Shown in pieces: positions 35,288-44,623 of a DNA stretch of 64,000 nucleotides. The stretch's first letter is position 1. Every line of letters starts with the position of its first letter. The stretch comes from an uncultured Desulfosarcina sp. (GTDB lineage: Bacteria; Desulfobacterota; Desulfobacteria; Desulfobacterales; Desulfosarcinaceae): contig NZ_OY764190.1 of NCBI RefSeq assembly GCF_963668215.1, forward strand, positions 806,001 to 870,000, read 5' to 3'. The position numbers and the translations under genes were made by a program. The notes beneath the pieces are model-generated. The model was not told the DNA's origin. It searched no databases and was given only the letters and a program-made list of their open reading frames with translations.

Positions 35288-38200
35288 GCCCCTTCCGCCT
35301 TTTCCGGTTGAAGGCCCCGCTTTTTCTCGTAGCGGGCGATTTTTCCAATAAAGACAAACAGCATCGGGTAGAAAAAGACGCCCAGGAGGGTTGCCAGCGC
35401 CATGCCCCCTAAAAGCGCCATGCCGATCACCACTCGGGCCTCGGCCCCGGCCCCGGTGGCCACCACCAGAGGAAACACGCCCAGGATGAAGGAAAAGGCG
35501 GTCATCAGGATGGGCCGGAAACGCAGTTTGGCGGCCTTGATGGCGGCATCGAAGAGCGACAGGCCCTTATTGAATTCAATATTGGCGAATTCCACGATGA
35601 GGATTGCGTTTTTGGCCGCCATGGCGATGAGCATCACCAGGGCGATCTGGGCAAACACGTTCAATTCGAAGCTGGGACTGAAAAGGCGCGCCAGGTAAAG
35701 CGCCAGCAAGGCGCCAAACACGGCAAAAGGAGTTCCCAGCAGAATACTGAAGGGCAAGGACCAGCTTTCGTACTGGGCCGCTAAAATCAGGAACACGAAC
35801 AGCAGCGAGAACGCGAAAACCATGCCCGCGGTGCCCGAAGCCTGCTTTTCCTGAAAGGACATGTTGCTCCAGGCATAGCCCATGTCGCTGGGCAGGGACT
35901 GAGCCGCCACCGCTTCGAGGGCGGTCAGGGCCTGGGCCGAGGTAAACCCCGCGGCCGGTGCGCCGGTCAGTTCGATCGCCCGGTAGAGATTGAAACGGTT
36001 GGAGAAATCCGGCCCGGCCAGAGATTTGATGGTCACGAAACTGCTCAAGGGGACGGCTTGCCCGTCCCTGTTTTTGACAAAAAACTGGTTAATCTGTTCC
36101 TCGTTGAGGCGATACTCGGGCTCGGCCTGGATGTAGGCTTTGTAAAGCCGCCCGAAGCGGTTGAAGTCGTTGACGTAGGAGCCGCCCAGAAACGCGCCCA
36201 CGGTGGTGTAAATGTCGTTCAGGCTCACTCCCGCTTTGAGGGCCTTGTCCCGGTTGATGTCCATGTAACGCTGTGGCACGGTGGCCCTGAAGGTGGTGAA
36301 GACCGAGCCGATCTCCGGTCGGGCCTGGGCCGCCTGGATAAAAGCGGCTGTTTTCTCGGCCAGATATGCGGGGGTATTGCCGCCCCGGTCCTGGATCATC
36401 ATCGTAAAACCGGAGCCGTTGCCCAACCCCGGAATGGCCGGCGGGCCGAAGGCAAACACCTGGGCTTCGTTGATGCCCATGAAAAACTCGCGGTTCAACA
36501 CGTTTACCACTTCATTGGCGGTTTTCTCGCGCAGCCCCCAATCCTTGAGGGAAACGAAAACGAAGCCGGCGTTGGAGGACATGCTGCCCGATATCAGGCT
36601 GAATCCCGTGGCCGAGGTAACGTGCTGAATCTCGGGGTGCTTGCCCACAATCTTCTCGACCTTTCTCACCACCGCATCGGAGCGCTGCAGGGAGGCGGCG
36701 TCGGGAAGCTGGACGTTGACCATCAGGTAGCCCATGTCTTCGGAGGGCATGAACCCACCCGGCACCACCCTGGCCAAAACGAGCAGGCCCCCGGTCAACA
36801 CCAGCATGATAACCAGGCCCATGGCGATCCGCCGGGTCATGAAGCTCGTCAGGTGGATATACCCGTTGGTGGACTTGTCGAAAACGGCGTTGAAGGCCTT
36901 GAAAAATATCCCCAGGGGCCCGCGCATGGGCTTTTGCTTGCGCAGCAGGATGCCGCACAAGGCTGGGCTCAGGGTCAGGGCGTTGATGGAGGAAAAGACC
37001 ACGGATACGGCCACGGTGATGGCGAACTGCTGGTACAATCTTCCGGTGATGCCGCCCATCACGGCCACGGGGATGAACACCGCAACCATCACCAGGGTGG
37101 TGGCGATGACCGGCGCGGTGACTTCTTTCATGGCCGCCCGGGTGGCCTCCTTGGGCGACATACCCTTTTCGATATTTACCTGCACGGCCTCCACCACCAC
37201 AATGGCGTCATCGACCACGATGCCGATGGCCAGCACCAGCCCCAACAGCGACAGCACGTTGATGGTGAATCCGATCAGGGGAAAGACGATGAAGGCGCCG
37301 ATCAGGGAAACCGGGATGGCGATGGTGGGGATCAGGGCCGCCCGCCAGTCCTGGATGAAAATGTAAACCACCAGAATCACCAGGGCAAGGGCCACGAAAA
37401 GGGTCACGATGATCTCATGGATACCGGCCGTAATGGCCTGGGTGGTGTCCAGGCTCACGTCGTAACGCATGCTTTTGGGAAAAGAACGGGCCAGTTCCTC
37501 CATGGTCCGGCGCGCGGTCTGGGCCAGTTCCACGGCATTGGAGCCCGGTGCCTGGTACACGGCGATCATGGCACAGGGCTTGTCGTCCATGCGGGTAAAG
37601 GCGTTGTAGGTTTCCACCCCCAGTTCTACCCGGGCGATGTCCTTGATCTTCACCTGGGAGCCGTCCGCCGTGGTGCGAACGACGATCTGGCCGAACTCCG
37701 CTTCGTTTTGCAGACGTTCGGGCAGGCGCACGGTGTAGGTGAACTCGTTGCCCGGCGGAGCCGGTTCGGCGCCGAACTTGCCGCCGGGCACCACCACGCT
37801 CTGGGCCCGAATGGCATCCACGATCTCGGGAATACCGATGCCCATGTGGGCCAGGCGATCGGGTTTTACCCAGATGCGCATGGAATAGTCGCTGGCCCCG
37901 ATCACGTTGACCCGACCGATGCCCTTGATGCGTGCCAGGATATCCTTGACGTTGATCAGGGCGTAGTTACCCAGGAAATTCTGGTCGAAACGGGGGTCGG
38001 CGGCGGTGAGAGAGATCAGCATAAGGATGTTGGGCAGGGATTTTTCGGTGGTCACGCCCAGCCGTTTGACCTCCTCGGGCAGCTTGGCCGTGGCCGCGGA
38101 AACCCGGTTCTGGGTGAACACCGTGTTCATGTCCGGATCGGTTCCCACGTCGAAGGAGACCTGAATGGTCATGGTGCCGTCGTTGGCGTTGGTGGACTTC

Positions 38201-38433
38201 ATGTAGATCATGTTGTCCACACCGTTGATCTGCTGCTCCAGCGGCGAAGCCACCGACTGTTCCACGCTGACGGCATCGGCCCCGGTGTAATTGGCCCGCA
38301 CTTCGACGATGGGCGGGGTGATGTCCGGATATTGCTCCATGGGCAGGCCGCTCATGAACACCGTGCCGACAATGACCATGAAGATGGCGATCACCATGGC
38401 CACGATGGGCCGTCTGACAAAAAAATCACCCAT
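35284..38433 (-). CDS. RND multidrug efflux pump, AcrB/MexB (HAE1) family
   Basis: The 1049-residue protein is a full-length inner-membrane RND transporter. It begins with the typical MGDFFVRRPIVAMVIAI helix and has the proton-relay aspartates in GIVVDDAIVVVEA and the matching lysine in MAAKNAILIVEFA. Two large periplasmic loops with porter-domain motifs are present. It exports hydrophobic or amphipathic compounds using the proton gradient. The stop lies 4 bases into the duct gene, and the start is 6 bases after the adaptor gene. The C-terminal tail is short and charged. The specificity is unknown. Confidence 0.95.
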   Translation of the reverse strand: MGDFFVRRPIVAMVIAIFMVIVGTVFMSGLPMEQYPDITPPIVEVRANYTGADAVSVEQSVASPLEQQINGVDNMIYMKSTNANDGTMTIQVSFDVGTDPDMNTVFTQNRVSAATAKLPEEVKRLGVTTEKSLPNILMLISLTAADPRFDQNFLGNYALINVKDILARIKGIGRVNVIGASDYSMRIWVKPDRLAHMGIGIPEIVDAIRAQSVVVPGGKFGAEPAPPGNEFTYTVRLPERLQNEAEFGQIVVRTTADGSQVKIKDIARVELGVETYNAFTRMDDKPCAMIAVYQAPGSNAVELAQTARRTMEELARSFPKSMRYDVSLDTTQAITAGIHEIIVTLFVALALVILVVYIFIQDWRAALIPTIAIPVSLIGAFIVFPLIGFTINVLSLLGLVLAIGIVVDDAIVVVEAVQVNIEKGMSPKEATRAAMKEVTAPVIATTLVMVAVFIPVAVMGGITGRLYQQFAITVAVSVVFSSINALTLSPALCGILLRKQKPMRGPLGIFFKAFNAVFDKSTNGYIHLTSFMTRRIAMGLVIMLVLTGGLLVLARVVPGGFMPSEDMGYLMVNVQLPDAASLQRSDAVVRKVEKIVGKHPEIQHVTSATGFSLISGSMSSNAGFVFVSLKDWGLREKTANEVVNVLNREFFMGINEAQVFAFGPPAIPGLGNGSGFTMMIQDRGGNTPAYLAEKTAAFIQAAQARPEIGSVFTTFRATVPQRYMDINRDKALKAGVSLNDIYTTVGAFLGGSYVNDFNRFGRLYKAYIQAEPEYRLNEEQINQFFVKNRDGQAVPLSSFVTIKSLAGPDFSNRFNLYRAIELTGAPAAGFTSAQALTALEAVAAQSLPSDMGYAWSNMSFQEKQASGTAGMVFAFSLLFVFLILAAQYESWSLPFSILLGTPFAVFGALLALYLARLFSPSFELNVFAQIALVMLIAMAAKNAILIVEFANIEFNKGLSLFDAAIKAAKLRFRPILMTAFSFILGVFPLVVATGAGAEARVVIGMALLGGMALATLLGVFFYPMLFVFIGKIARYEKKRGLQPEKAEGA

Positions 38434-38439
38434 GGCGGA

Positions 38440-39606
38440 TCACTTTTCCCCTTGGTCGTTTGAGCCGTTTGAATTTGTTGGGGCGGCGACCGTCGGCTTG
38501 ACCTTGGCGCCGTCCTTGACCTTTTGCAGGCCCTCGTAGATGACACGCTCGCCCGGCTTGAGGCCCTCGGGAATCAGCCAGTCGGAACCGATTTTGGGTC
38601 CCACGGAAATTTCCCGGTTATGGGCCGTGTCGTCGCCATCGACGACATACACGTTGAACAGTCCCTGAACTTCCATGACGCAGCGCTGGGGAATCAGGAT
38701 GCCGTCCTTGACCACCCGGCCTTTAACCCGCACTTTGGTGAACTGGCCGGGTCGCAGCAACCCCTCGGGATTGGGGAAGCTGGCCTGGACGAGCATGGCG
38801 CCGGTGGTGGTGTCCACTTCGCGGTTGACGAAATCGATCTTGCCGGAATGCTTGTATACCGATCCGTCGACCAGAAGCAGTTCCAGGCTGAGTTTTTCTT
38901 CCCCGACGCTTTTCTTGCCCGACTCACTGAGATAACGGGCAACCTCCAGGTACTGGTTTTCGGTGATGAAAAAGGTTACCAGGATCGTCTCCACCTGAGA
39001 GACCGTGTTCAGGATCACCGGGTTGGGATCACGGCCCACGAAATCACCGACCTTGGCCTGGGTCTTGCCGATAATGCCGTCGATGGGCGACTGGATCCGG
39101 GTGTACCCCAATTGGATCTGGGCGGCCCGCAGGTTGGCCTTGGCTGCCTCCACCGAGGAGATTCTCGCCTCGTAGGCGGCCACGGCTTCGTCCAGGTCGC
39201 TCTGACTGACCGCATTGATCTCGGCCAGGGGCCGGATACGGTCCAGGTCCCCTTTGGCCTTGGCCAGAAAGGTCTTCTGTTCGGCCACGGCGCTTCTCTG
39301 GGCGGCGACCTTTTCCTTGAAGGGCTGGCTTTCCAGGGTGTAAAGAAGATCGCCTTCCTTCACCGGTCCGCCCTCCTGAAAATGGATGCCTTCGAGGAAG
39401 CCTTCCACGCGGGCCCGGATGGCAATATCTTTCAGGCCGTGGGTCTCACCCACAAACTCTGTATAAATGGGTATATCCTGTGCCTTGGTTTCAATAACGG
39501 TCACCGCGGGTGGCGGTATGGCCGGCACCTGGGCGGTTTCTTTCTCGCCACAGGCGATCATCGACAGGGACAAACAGGCCAGTAAACAGACGGTTTTAGG
39601 TCTCAT
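38440..39606 (-). CDS. RND periplasmic adaptor (membrane-fusion protein), lipoprotein
   Basis: The 388-residue protein has a lipoprotein signal ending SLSMIACGEK, a coiled-coil hairpin rich in Ala, Glu and Lys (about residues 95-165) and the flanking lipoyl-like halves (GFLEGIHFQEGGPVKEGDLLY, SPIDGIIGKTQAKVGDFVG). It bridges the pump and the outer-membrane duct. It is the first gene of the operon; the 280 bases before it contain no other gene and probably hold the promoter, shared with the divergent zinc-ribbon gene at 39889. No transcriptional regulator gene is next to it. Confidence 0.94.
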   Translation of the reverse strand: MRPKTVCLLACLSLSMIACGEKETAQVPAIPPPAVTVIETKAQDIPIYTEFVGETHGLKDIAIRARVEGFLEGIHFQEGGPVKEGDLLYTLESQPFKEKVAAQRSAVAEQKTFLAKAKGDLDRIRPLAEINAVSQSDLDEAVAAYEARISSVEAAKANLRAAQIQLGYTRIQSPIDGIIGKTQAKVGDFVGRDPNPVILNTVSQVETILVTFFITENQYLEVARYLSESGKKSVGEEKLSLELLLVDGSVYKHSGKIDFVNREVDTTTGAMLVQASFPNPEGLLRPGQFTKVRVKGRVVKDGILIPQRCVMEVQGLFNVYVVDGDDTAHNREISVGPKIGSDWLIPEGLKPGERVIYEGLQKVKDGAKVKPTVAAPTNSNGSNDQGEK

Positions 39607-39888
39607 GGCGCCTTCTTCGGAGGATTGGCGGTTAATCGATCAATTGCGGACAAAAAAAATGAAGTTAAAAAACCATATCATTTCTTCAATTTATTGAAAA
39701 CCGGCATTTCAATATCTAAAAACAAAAATCTTCGGGCGAAAGGAAAAAACTGCTGAAGACGCCCGCATCCCAAGGATAGTACGTCAGAACACAAATCTTC
39801 CAAAACCCATATCCTGGCACAATTCGTGATGGGATGTCTGTAAAAACGAGGTTTACGGATGAAACCCCATACCAATGGAGGGCAAGCC

Positions 39889-40137
39889 ATGAATCCAGCC
39901 GTTTTGATCCCGACCAGTACCCAGGAGACTGCCAGTTGTCCTTACTGTGGCGTCAAAACGTCATTGAAACTGCCCGGCAACTACAAACCGGTGTTTGTGT
40001 TCTGCGATGGCTGCGGAACGAAATTCATTGCCGAACGCCTTCAGGAGGGGTTCCAGGTGATGCGGGTGGAAAACGCCCCCTGCTTCAGCAACCCCGACTG
40101 CCGGGAACTCGAAATGGGCGCCGGTGACGAGGAATAA
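39889..40137 (+). CDS. Small zinc-ribbon protein of unknown function
   Basis: The 82-residue protein has two CxxC knuckles, CPYCGV and CDGCGT, 22 residues apart, then a further CFSNPDC pair near the C-terminus. The start at 39889 (MNPAVLIPTS) is preceded by an excellent GGAGGG ribosome site; the longer frame from 39859 has none. A zinc-binding or metal-sensing role is likely from the knuckles. It converges on the DUF3786 gene, with a cruciform-like palindrome between them. Confidence 0.75.
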   Translation: MNPAVLIPTSTQETASCPYCGVKTSLKLPGNYKPVFVFCDGCGTKFIAERLQEGFQVMRVENAPCFSNPDCRELEMGAGDEE

Positions 40138-40195
40138 TCGGGCAACACGAACCGCCGCGGGACAAATCCGGGTGGCGGATGTCGAAACAGGGTAA

Positions 40196-40228
40196 CGTTA
40201 AGTAACGGCACCTGCCGTTATCGTAACG
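40196..40228. repeat. Cruciform-like inverted repeat between converging genes
   Basis: TAACGGCA-CC-TGCCGTTA (40203-40220) is perfect, and outer arms CGTTA and TAACG extend it. No T tract follows on either strand. It may stop or stabilise transcripts of both converging genes. Confidence 0.6.
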
Positions 40229-40289
40229 GTGCTGCCGGGACGCATCGAAACACCGCTGAATCCGGTAAGGACAGAACAAAAACCTGTCC

Positions 40290-40895
40290 TCAGACCCCGG
40301 CCAGTTCCAGGATGGTCTTCGAGGTGTACTCGCCCACGTCCGCCAGGCCGTCCATGGGCATGAATCGGTTGGCGTTGGTCGAATATAGGCAGGTGACCGA
40401 GGGCGGAAAATCCTCGTCGGCTTCGTAAAAAATGTAGCACAGGCAAATCTTGGGCAGCGGCCGCACCACAAAGGCGAAATCGCCGCTCACCGATGCGGGT
40501 GCCGGCCGGCCGTTGAGCTTCTCGACAACGAGATCGGTGCGGGTCTTGATTCGTTCGACCGCCGGTACCAGGATCTGTTCTGTGTGGGAGGCAAAGGCCC
40601 CCACGTAAGGCGCCGAATCGGGAAACTCCTTGAAAGCTCGCAGCGGTTCGATCACGGGCGCATCGGGCACGGCATGCAGGGCATACAGGGAAAGCAGAAT
40701 GCCGATCACACCGGGCGGTTCGGCGCCATCCAAAGAAATTCCGTCGGGTGTGATCACACACGGTCTTCCGAACGCCGGGAAGGTAAAGACCGAGCCACTT
40801 TTCTCGGCCGGCAGGTTGTTTTCCAGGTTTTTCGGCAGGTTTTCATAAAGCCGCTTCAGATTCTCTTTTGCCAGTCTGGCGTAATTGTCCACCAT
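40290..40895 (-). CDS. DUF3786-like protein
   Basis: The 201-residue protein resembles DUF3786 proteins of anaerobes in its GVIGILLSLYAL and ICLCYIFYEADEDFPPSVTCLYSTNANRFMPMDGL segments. The family function is unknown, although such genes often lie near corrinoid or iron-sulfur enzymes. There is no signal or membrane segment. GGAGGG abuts the ATG at 40895, so translation may begin at the adjoining GTG. It is divergent from the MoeA gene at 41029. The family call is from memory of its conserved C-terminal half. Confidence 0.65.
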   Translation of the reverse strand: MVDNYARLAKENLKRLYENLPKNLENNLPAEKSGSVFTFPAFGRPCVITPDGISLDGAEPPGVIGILLSLYALHAVPDAPVIEPLRAFKEFPDSAPYVGAFASHTEQILVPAVERIKTRTDLVVEKLNGRPAPASVSGDFAFVVRPLPKICLCYIFYEADEDFPPSVTCLYSTNANRFMPMDGLADVGEYTSKTILELAGV

Positions 40896-41028
40896 CCCTC
40901 CTCGATGATATCTTCCCCTCGATTTTCATTCCATGAAACCGGTATTGATTCTGTTTCCACTTGATCGGTTATGGTATAGTGCTTCGCAAAAAGATCGCTT
41001 TTGGATAGCAAAACGGAACAGGAATGTC

Positions 41029-42255
41029 ATGAAAGAGTTTTTTCACGTCGAAACCGTCGAGGCGGTTTTAGCCCACGCCGCCTCATTTTCTCCGGTTGAC
41101 ACGGAAACGGTCGCACTGGCCGAATGCCTGGGACGCGTGCTGGCCGAGGATGTCTTCTCCGATGTGGATATCCCCGATTTCAACCGCTCCACCATGGACG
41201 GCTACGCCGTCAGGGCCGCCTCCACCTTCGGTGCATCCGAAGCCAACCCCGCCTATCTCAATGTGTGCGGACAGATCAAAATGGGCGAGCGTCCAGACTT
41301 TACGGTTCATCCCGGCGAAGCGGCCAAAATCGCCACCGGCGGCATGCTGCCCGACGGGGCTGACAGCGTAATCATGGTGGAACACACCGACCGGCTGGAC
41401 GACACCACCATCGAGGCTTCCCGCAGCGTGGCCCCCGGCCAGCACGTAATCGAAAAAGGCGAAGACATCCGCCGCAACGAACCGGCCCTGGTCCAAGGAA
41501 TCCGCATCCGGCCCCAGGAGGCGGGTCTTTTGGCCGCCTGCGGAAAAACGGAAATAGAGGTATTCCGGCGCCCCATGGTGGGCATCATCTCCACCGGCGA
41601 TGAAGTCGTGCCCGTGGATCGTGTGCCCGGCGACGGCCAGATCCGGGACATCAACACCCACAGCCTTTCCGGACAGGTGCTGGAAGCCGGGGGCGTACCG
41701 ATGGTCTTCGGCATCGTCAAGGACGACCGCGACGATCTGAAGGAAAAATGCCGCCGCGCCCTGCAGTTCACCGACATGGTCATGATCTCCGGCGGCAGTT
41801 CGGTGGGAGCCCGGGACTACACCGTGGAAGTACTCGACGAATTGCCCGACACCGGGATTCTGGTCCACGGCATCTCCATCAGCCCCGGCAAGCCGACCAT
41901 CTTGGCCCGCTCGGGCGGCAAGGCCTTCTGGGGATTGCCGGGCCATGCCGTATCTGCCATGGTGATTTTTTCCGTCGTGGTCCGCCCTTTTCTGGACCGG
42001 CTTTGCGGACTGAGGCAAGCCGTCCGGCGGTTCCCCGTCCAGGCGGTGCTGCGCCGCAACCTGGCCTCGGCCCAGGGACGCGTGGACTACGTCCGGGTTC
42101 GCCTGGTCGAGGAGAACGGCACCCTTTTGGCCGAACCGATCCTAGGCAAATCGGGCCTGATCCACACCATGGTCAAGGCCGACGGGCTCATCGCCATCGG
42201 CATGAATACGGAAGGGCTGTATGAAGGAACAATCGTGAAAGTAATGCCGTTATAA
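41029..42255 (+). CDS. moeA: MoeA-family molybdopterin molybdenumtransferase paralogue 3
   Basis: The 408-residue protein is the most canonical MoeA in the window: FNRSTMDGYAV, TGGMLPDGADSVIM, ISGGSSVGARDY, SPGKPTIL and GLPGHAVSAM. It should insert molybdate into adenylylated molybdopterin. The start at 41029 (MKEFFHVET) has an AGGAA ribosome site; 32 upstream in-frame residues are not MoeA-like. The second MoeA-type gene follows after 19 bases, so the two form one unit with a shared promoter between 40896 and 41028. Confidence 0.93.
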   Translation: MKEFFHVETVEAVLAHAASFSPVDTETVALAECLGRVLAEDVFSDVDIPDFNRSTMDGYAVRAASTFGASEANPAYLNVCGQIKMGERPDFTVHPGEAAKIATGGMLPDGADSVIMVEHTDRLDDTTIEASRSVAPGQHVIEKGEDIRRNEPALVQGIRIRPQEAGLLAACGKTEIEVFRRPMVGIISTGDEVVPVDRVPGDGQIRDINTHSLSGQVLEAGGVPMVFGIVKDDRDDLKEKCRRALQFTDMVMISGGSSVGARDYTVEVLDELPDTGILVHGISISPGKPTILARSGGKAFWGLPGHAVSAMVIFSVVVRPFLDRLCGLRQAVRRFPVQAVLRRNLASAQGRVDYVRVRLVEENGTLLAEPILGKSGLIHTMVKADGLIAIGMNTEGLYEGTIVKVMPL

Positions 42256-42274
42256 AAAACAAGGAGTGTTCGCA

Positions 42275-44203
42275 GTGGCCACCAAACGCAACGTCTATTT
42301 AAACATGAAACCGCTCGATGAAGCGCGTCAAATCCTCTTCGATCATTTCCCGGCCGTGGGCACCATGCCCGCCGAAACCATCTCGCCGCCCGATTCCGTG
42401 GGACGCATCCTGGCCGAACCGGTGACAGCCAAAGTCTCCTCGCCCAATTTCCATGCCGCGGCCATGGATGGGGTGGCCGTAAAGGCAGAGGACACCTTCG
42501 GCGCCAGCGAGACCCGTCCCAGGGAATTGCAGGTGGGCAGCCAGGCCCGATTTCTCAACACCGGGCATGTGATGCCGCCGGACACCGATGCGGTGATCAT
42601 GATCGAGAACATCCAGATGGTGGGCGACGACCGCATTCGCATCGAAGCCCCGGCTTTTCCCTGGCAGCACGTGCGCAAAATGGGCGAGGACATCGTGGCT
42701 ACGGAACTGCTCTATCCCCGGGGCCATGTGGTCAGCCCCTATTGTGTGGGAGCGTTGATTTCCGGCGGCATCTATGATGTTCCGGTGAGAAGAAAACCGC
42801 GGGTGCTGATCATCCCCACCGGATCGGAGCTGGTGGACTGGCGCACCACCGCCCCGGAGAATCTGAAGCCGGGTCAGGTTCTGGAAACCAACGCCTACGT
42901 ATTGGAGAAGATGATTGCGGCCTGCGGCGGTCATGCCGTCCGCCACGAACGGGTCATGGACGACCTGGCGCTGATCCGGCAGACCGTGGACGATGCCGTT
43001 GCCGGCGATTTCGACATGGTCATGACCATCGGCGGCTCATCGGCCGGCTCCGAGGACTACGCCCTGCCCGTTTTGCAGGACCTGGGAGAAATGCTGGTTC
43101 ATGGGGTGACCATCATGCCGGGCAAACCGGTGCTGCTCGGAGACATCCAGGGCAAACCCTTTTTCGGCATTCCCGGCTACCCCGTTTCGGCCATCATCGC
43201 CCTGGAACAGTTCGTCCAGCCTCTGATCCGGCGCATGCTGGGCGCCGCCGACGAATCCCGCCGGACCGTTGCGGTGGTGCCCACCCGCAAGATCGCTTCC
43301 AAGCTGGGCGTGGAAGAATTCCTGCGGGTCAAACTGGGCCAGGTGGGCGAGAACATCGTGGCCACGCCCCTGCCCCGCGGGGCCGGTATGATCACCAGCA
43401 TCACCGAGGCCGATGGCATCATCCGCATCCCCAGCCAGTCCGAAGGCATCAAGGACAACGATCCGGTGCAGGCCGAACTGCTGCGCCCGCTGTCGGCCAT
43501 TCGCAACACCATCGTCGTGGTGGGCAGCCACGACAACACCCTGGACGTGCTGGCCGACCAGTTGCGCGCCGGCGATGCGGCCCTGACCCTCTCTTCCAGC
43601 CACGTAGGCAGCATGGGCGGACTCATGGCCGTCAAACGCGGCGTCTGCCACCTGGCCGGCGCCCATTTGCTGGACACCCAGACTGGTGAATACAACCGAT
43701 CCTACATCCAGCGCTACCTTCCCGACACGCCCGTGAAGCGGGTCAACCTGGTCATGCGCGACCAGGGGCTCATCATTCCCAAGGGCAACCCCAAGGGCAT
43801 TACGGGCATCGAGGCCCTCGGGCGCGAAGACATCGTTTTCATCAACCGCCAGGGCGGCTCGGGGACGCGAATTCTGCTGGATTACCGGCTGGAGCAGATC
43901 GGCCTTTCTCCCGAGAAGATCAACGGCTATTTTAACGAAGAGTTCACCCACATGAACGTGGCCGTGGCCGTGCTCGGCGGCGCGGCGGACGCCGGGCTGG
44001 GCATCTATGCGGCGGCCAAGGCCCTGGGGCTGGATTTCATTCCCGTGGTCACCGAGCAGTATGACCTGATCATTCCCGAAGCGCACTTTACAAGCGGCAA
44101 CATCCAGGTGCTGCTGGAAACCATCACGACCGATATCTTCAAGCAGCGGGTGGAGGCACTGGGCGGGTACAGTACGGAAAAGACCGGGAGCATAATGGAA
44201 TAG
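42275..44203 (+). CDS. MoeA fused to a periplasmic-binding-protein-like domain
   Basis: Residues 1 to about 405 are MoeA-like (AAMDGVAVKAED, IGGSSAGSEDY, MPGKPVLLG, GIPGYPVSA). The rest (from about VVVGSHDNTLDVLADQL, through SSHVGSMGGLMAVKRG and RQGGSGTRILLDY to the end) resembles a substrate-binding domain of the ModA/TupA type. This two-domain form is known from archaea and many anaerobes and is thought to deliver or sense the oxyanion. Some MoeA motifs are weakened: MDGVAV for MDGYAV, and PPDTDAV for P-GAD-V. I start at the GTG at 42275, placed 8 bases after an AAGGAG site; a GTG at 42266 overlaps that site. The total is 642 residues, with no signal peptide, so the binding domain acts in the cytoplasm. 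Confidence 0.9.
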   Translation: MATKRNVYLNMKPLDEARQILFDHFPAVGTMPAETISPPDSVGRILAEPVTAKVSSPNFHAAAMDGVAVKAEDTFGASETRPRELQVGSQARFLNTGHVMPPDTDAVIMIENIQMVGDDRIRIEAPAFPWQHVRKMGEDIVATELLYPRGHVVSPYCVGALISGGIYDVPVRRKPRVLIIPTGSELVDWRTTAPENLKPGQVLETNAYVLEKMIAACGGHAVRHERVMDDLALIRQTVDDAVAGDFDMVMTIGGSSAGSEDYALPVLQDLGEMLVHGVTIMPGKPVLLGDIQGKPFFGIPGYPVSAIIALEQFVQPLIRRMLGAADESRRTVAVVPTRKIASKLGVEEFLRVKLGQVGENIVATPLPRGAGMITSITEADGIIRIPSQSEGIKDNDPVQAELLRPLSAIRNTIVVVGSHDNTLDVLADQLRAGDAALTLSSSHVGSMGGLMAVKRGVCHLAGAHLLDTQTGEYNRSYIQRYLPDTPVKRVNLVMRDQGLIIPKGNPKGITGIEALGREDIVFINRQGGSGTRILLDYRLEQIGLSPEKINGYFNEEFTHMNVAVAVLGGAADAGLGIYAAAKALGLDFIPVVTEQYDLIIPEAHFTSGNIQVLLETITTDIFKQRVEALGGYSTEKTGSIME

Positions 44204-44290
44204 CTTATAAAAAACGGGTAATTACCGTCCTCCACTTAGCGGGCGGTTTGATGAAGCCCCCTCCGAAGAGAGAGATAGATCCCAGATCCA

Positions 44291-44470
44291 TGAACGTCGA
44301 ACATCGAACGTCCAATTTCGAACTTCCAATAAGGCATGCTATCGTTTTTATACGTTTAAGCCCTTTTTACAGACCGCACCTACGACCGGTGATTCTCTTA
44401 AACGATTGACGGAGCAAAGCGATCCCCACATTCGACGTTGGACGTTCGATGTTCAATGTTCGACGTTCAA
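44291..44470. repeat. Inverted pair of GAACGTCGA-type repeats
   Basis: A block of GAACGTCGAACATCGAACG units at 44291-44323 reappears inverted at 44430-44470 (TTCGACGTTGGACGTTCGA and following). Such AACGTCGAAC repeats are spread through some delta-proteobacterial genomes. No coding role. Confidence 0.7.
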
Positions 44471-44490
44471 ATAGCCAGTTGCTGATTGAA

Positions 44491-44596
44491 TGTCATGCCG
44501 GACTTGATAAGCCTTCTCCGGACTTGATCCGGCATCCAGGAGATCACTGGATAGCGCTAAAGCTTCACTTCGTGCCCGGCTTCCGCCGGAATGACG
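44491..44596. repeat. GTCATGCCGG ... CCGGAATGAC dispersed repeat
   Basis: Ends GTCATGCCGG and CCGGAATGAC are near-inverse, and the inside carries a doubled CCGGACTTGAT. Elements of this type occur widely in proteobacterial intergenic regions. Together with the preceding inverted repeat it fills the gap 44204-44623, in which I see no gene. Confidence 0.6.
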
Positions 44597-44623
44597 AATG
44601 ATTGTGCTAATTAATCGCTTGAG

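Noticed and set aside
34079..35311. 410-codon plus-strand frame opposite the outer-membrane efflux gene
   Set aside because: Same reasoning: no ribosome site, no recognisable domain, and complete overlap with a well-supported gene.
36058..38463. 801-codon plus-strand frame opposite the RND pump
   Set aside because: It is antisense to a full-length pump gene and very rich in His, Gly and Asp, as expected of a shadow frame.
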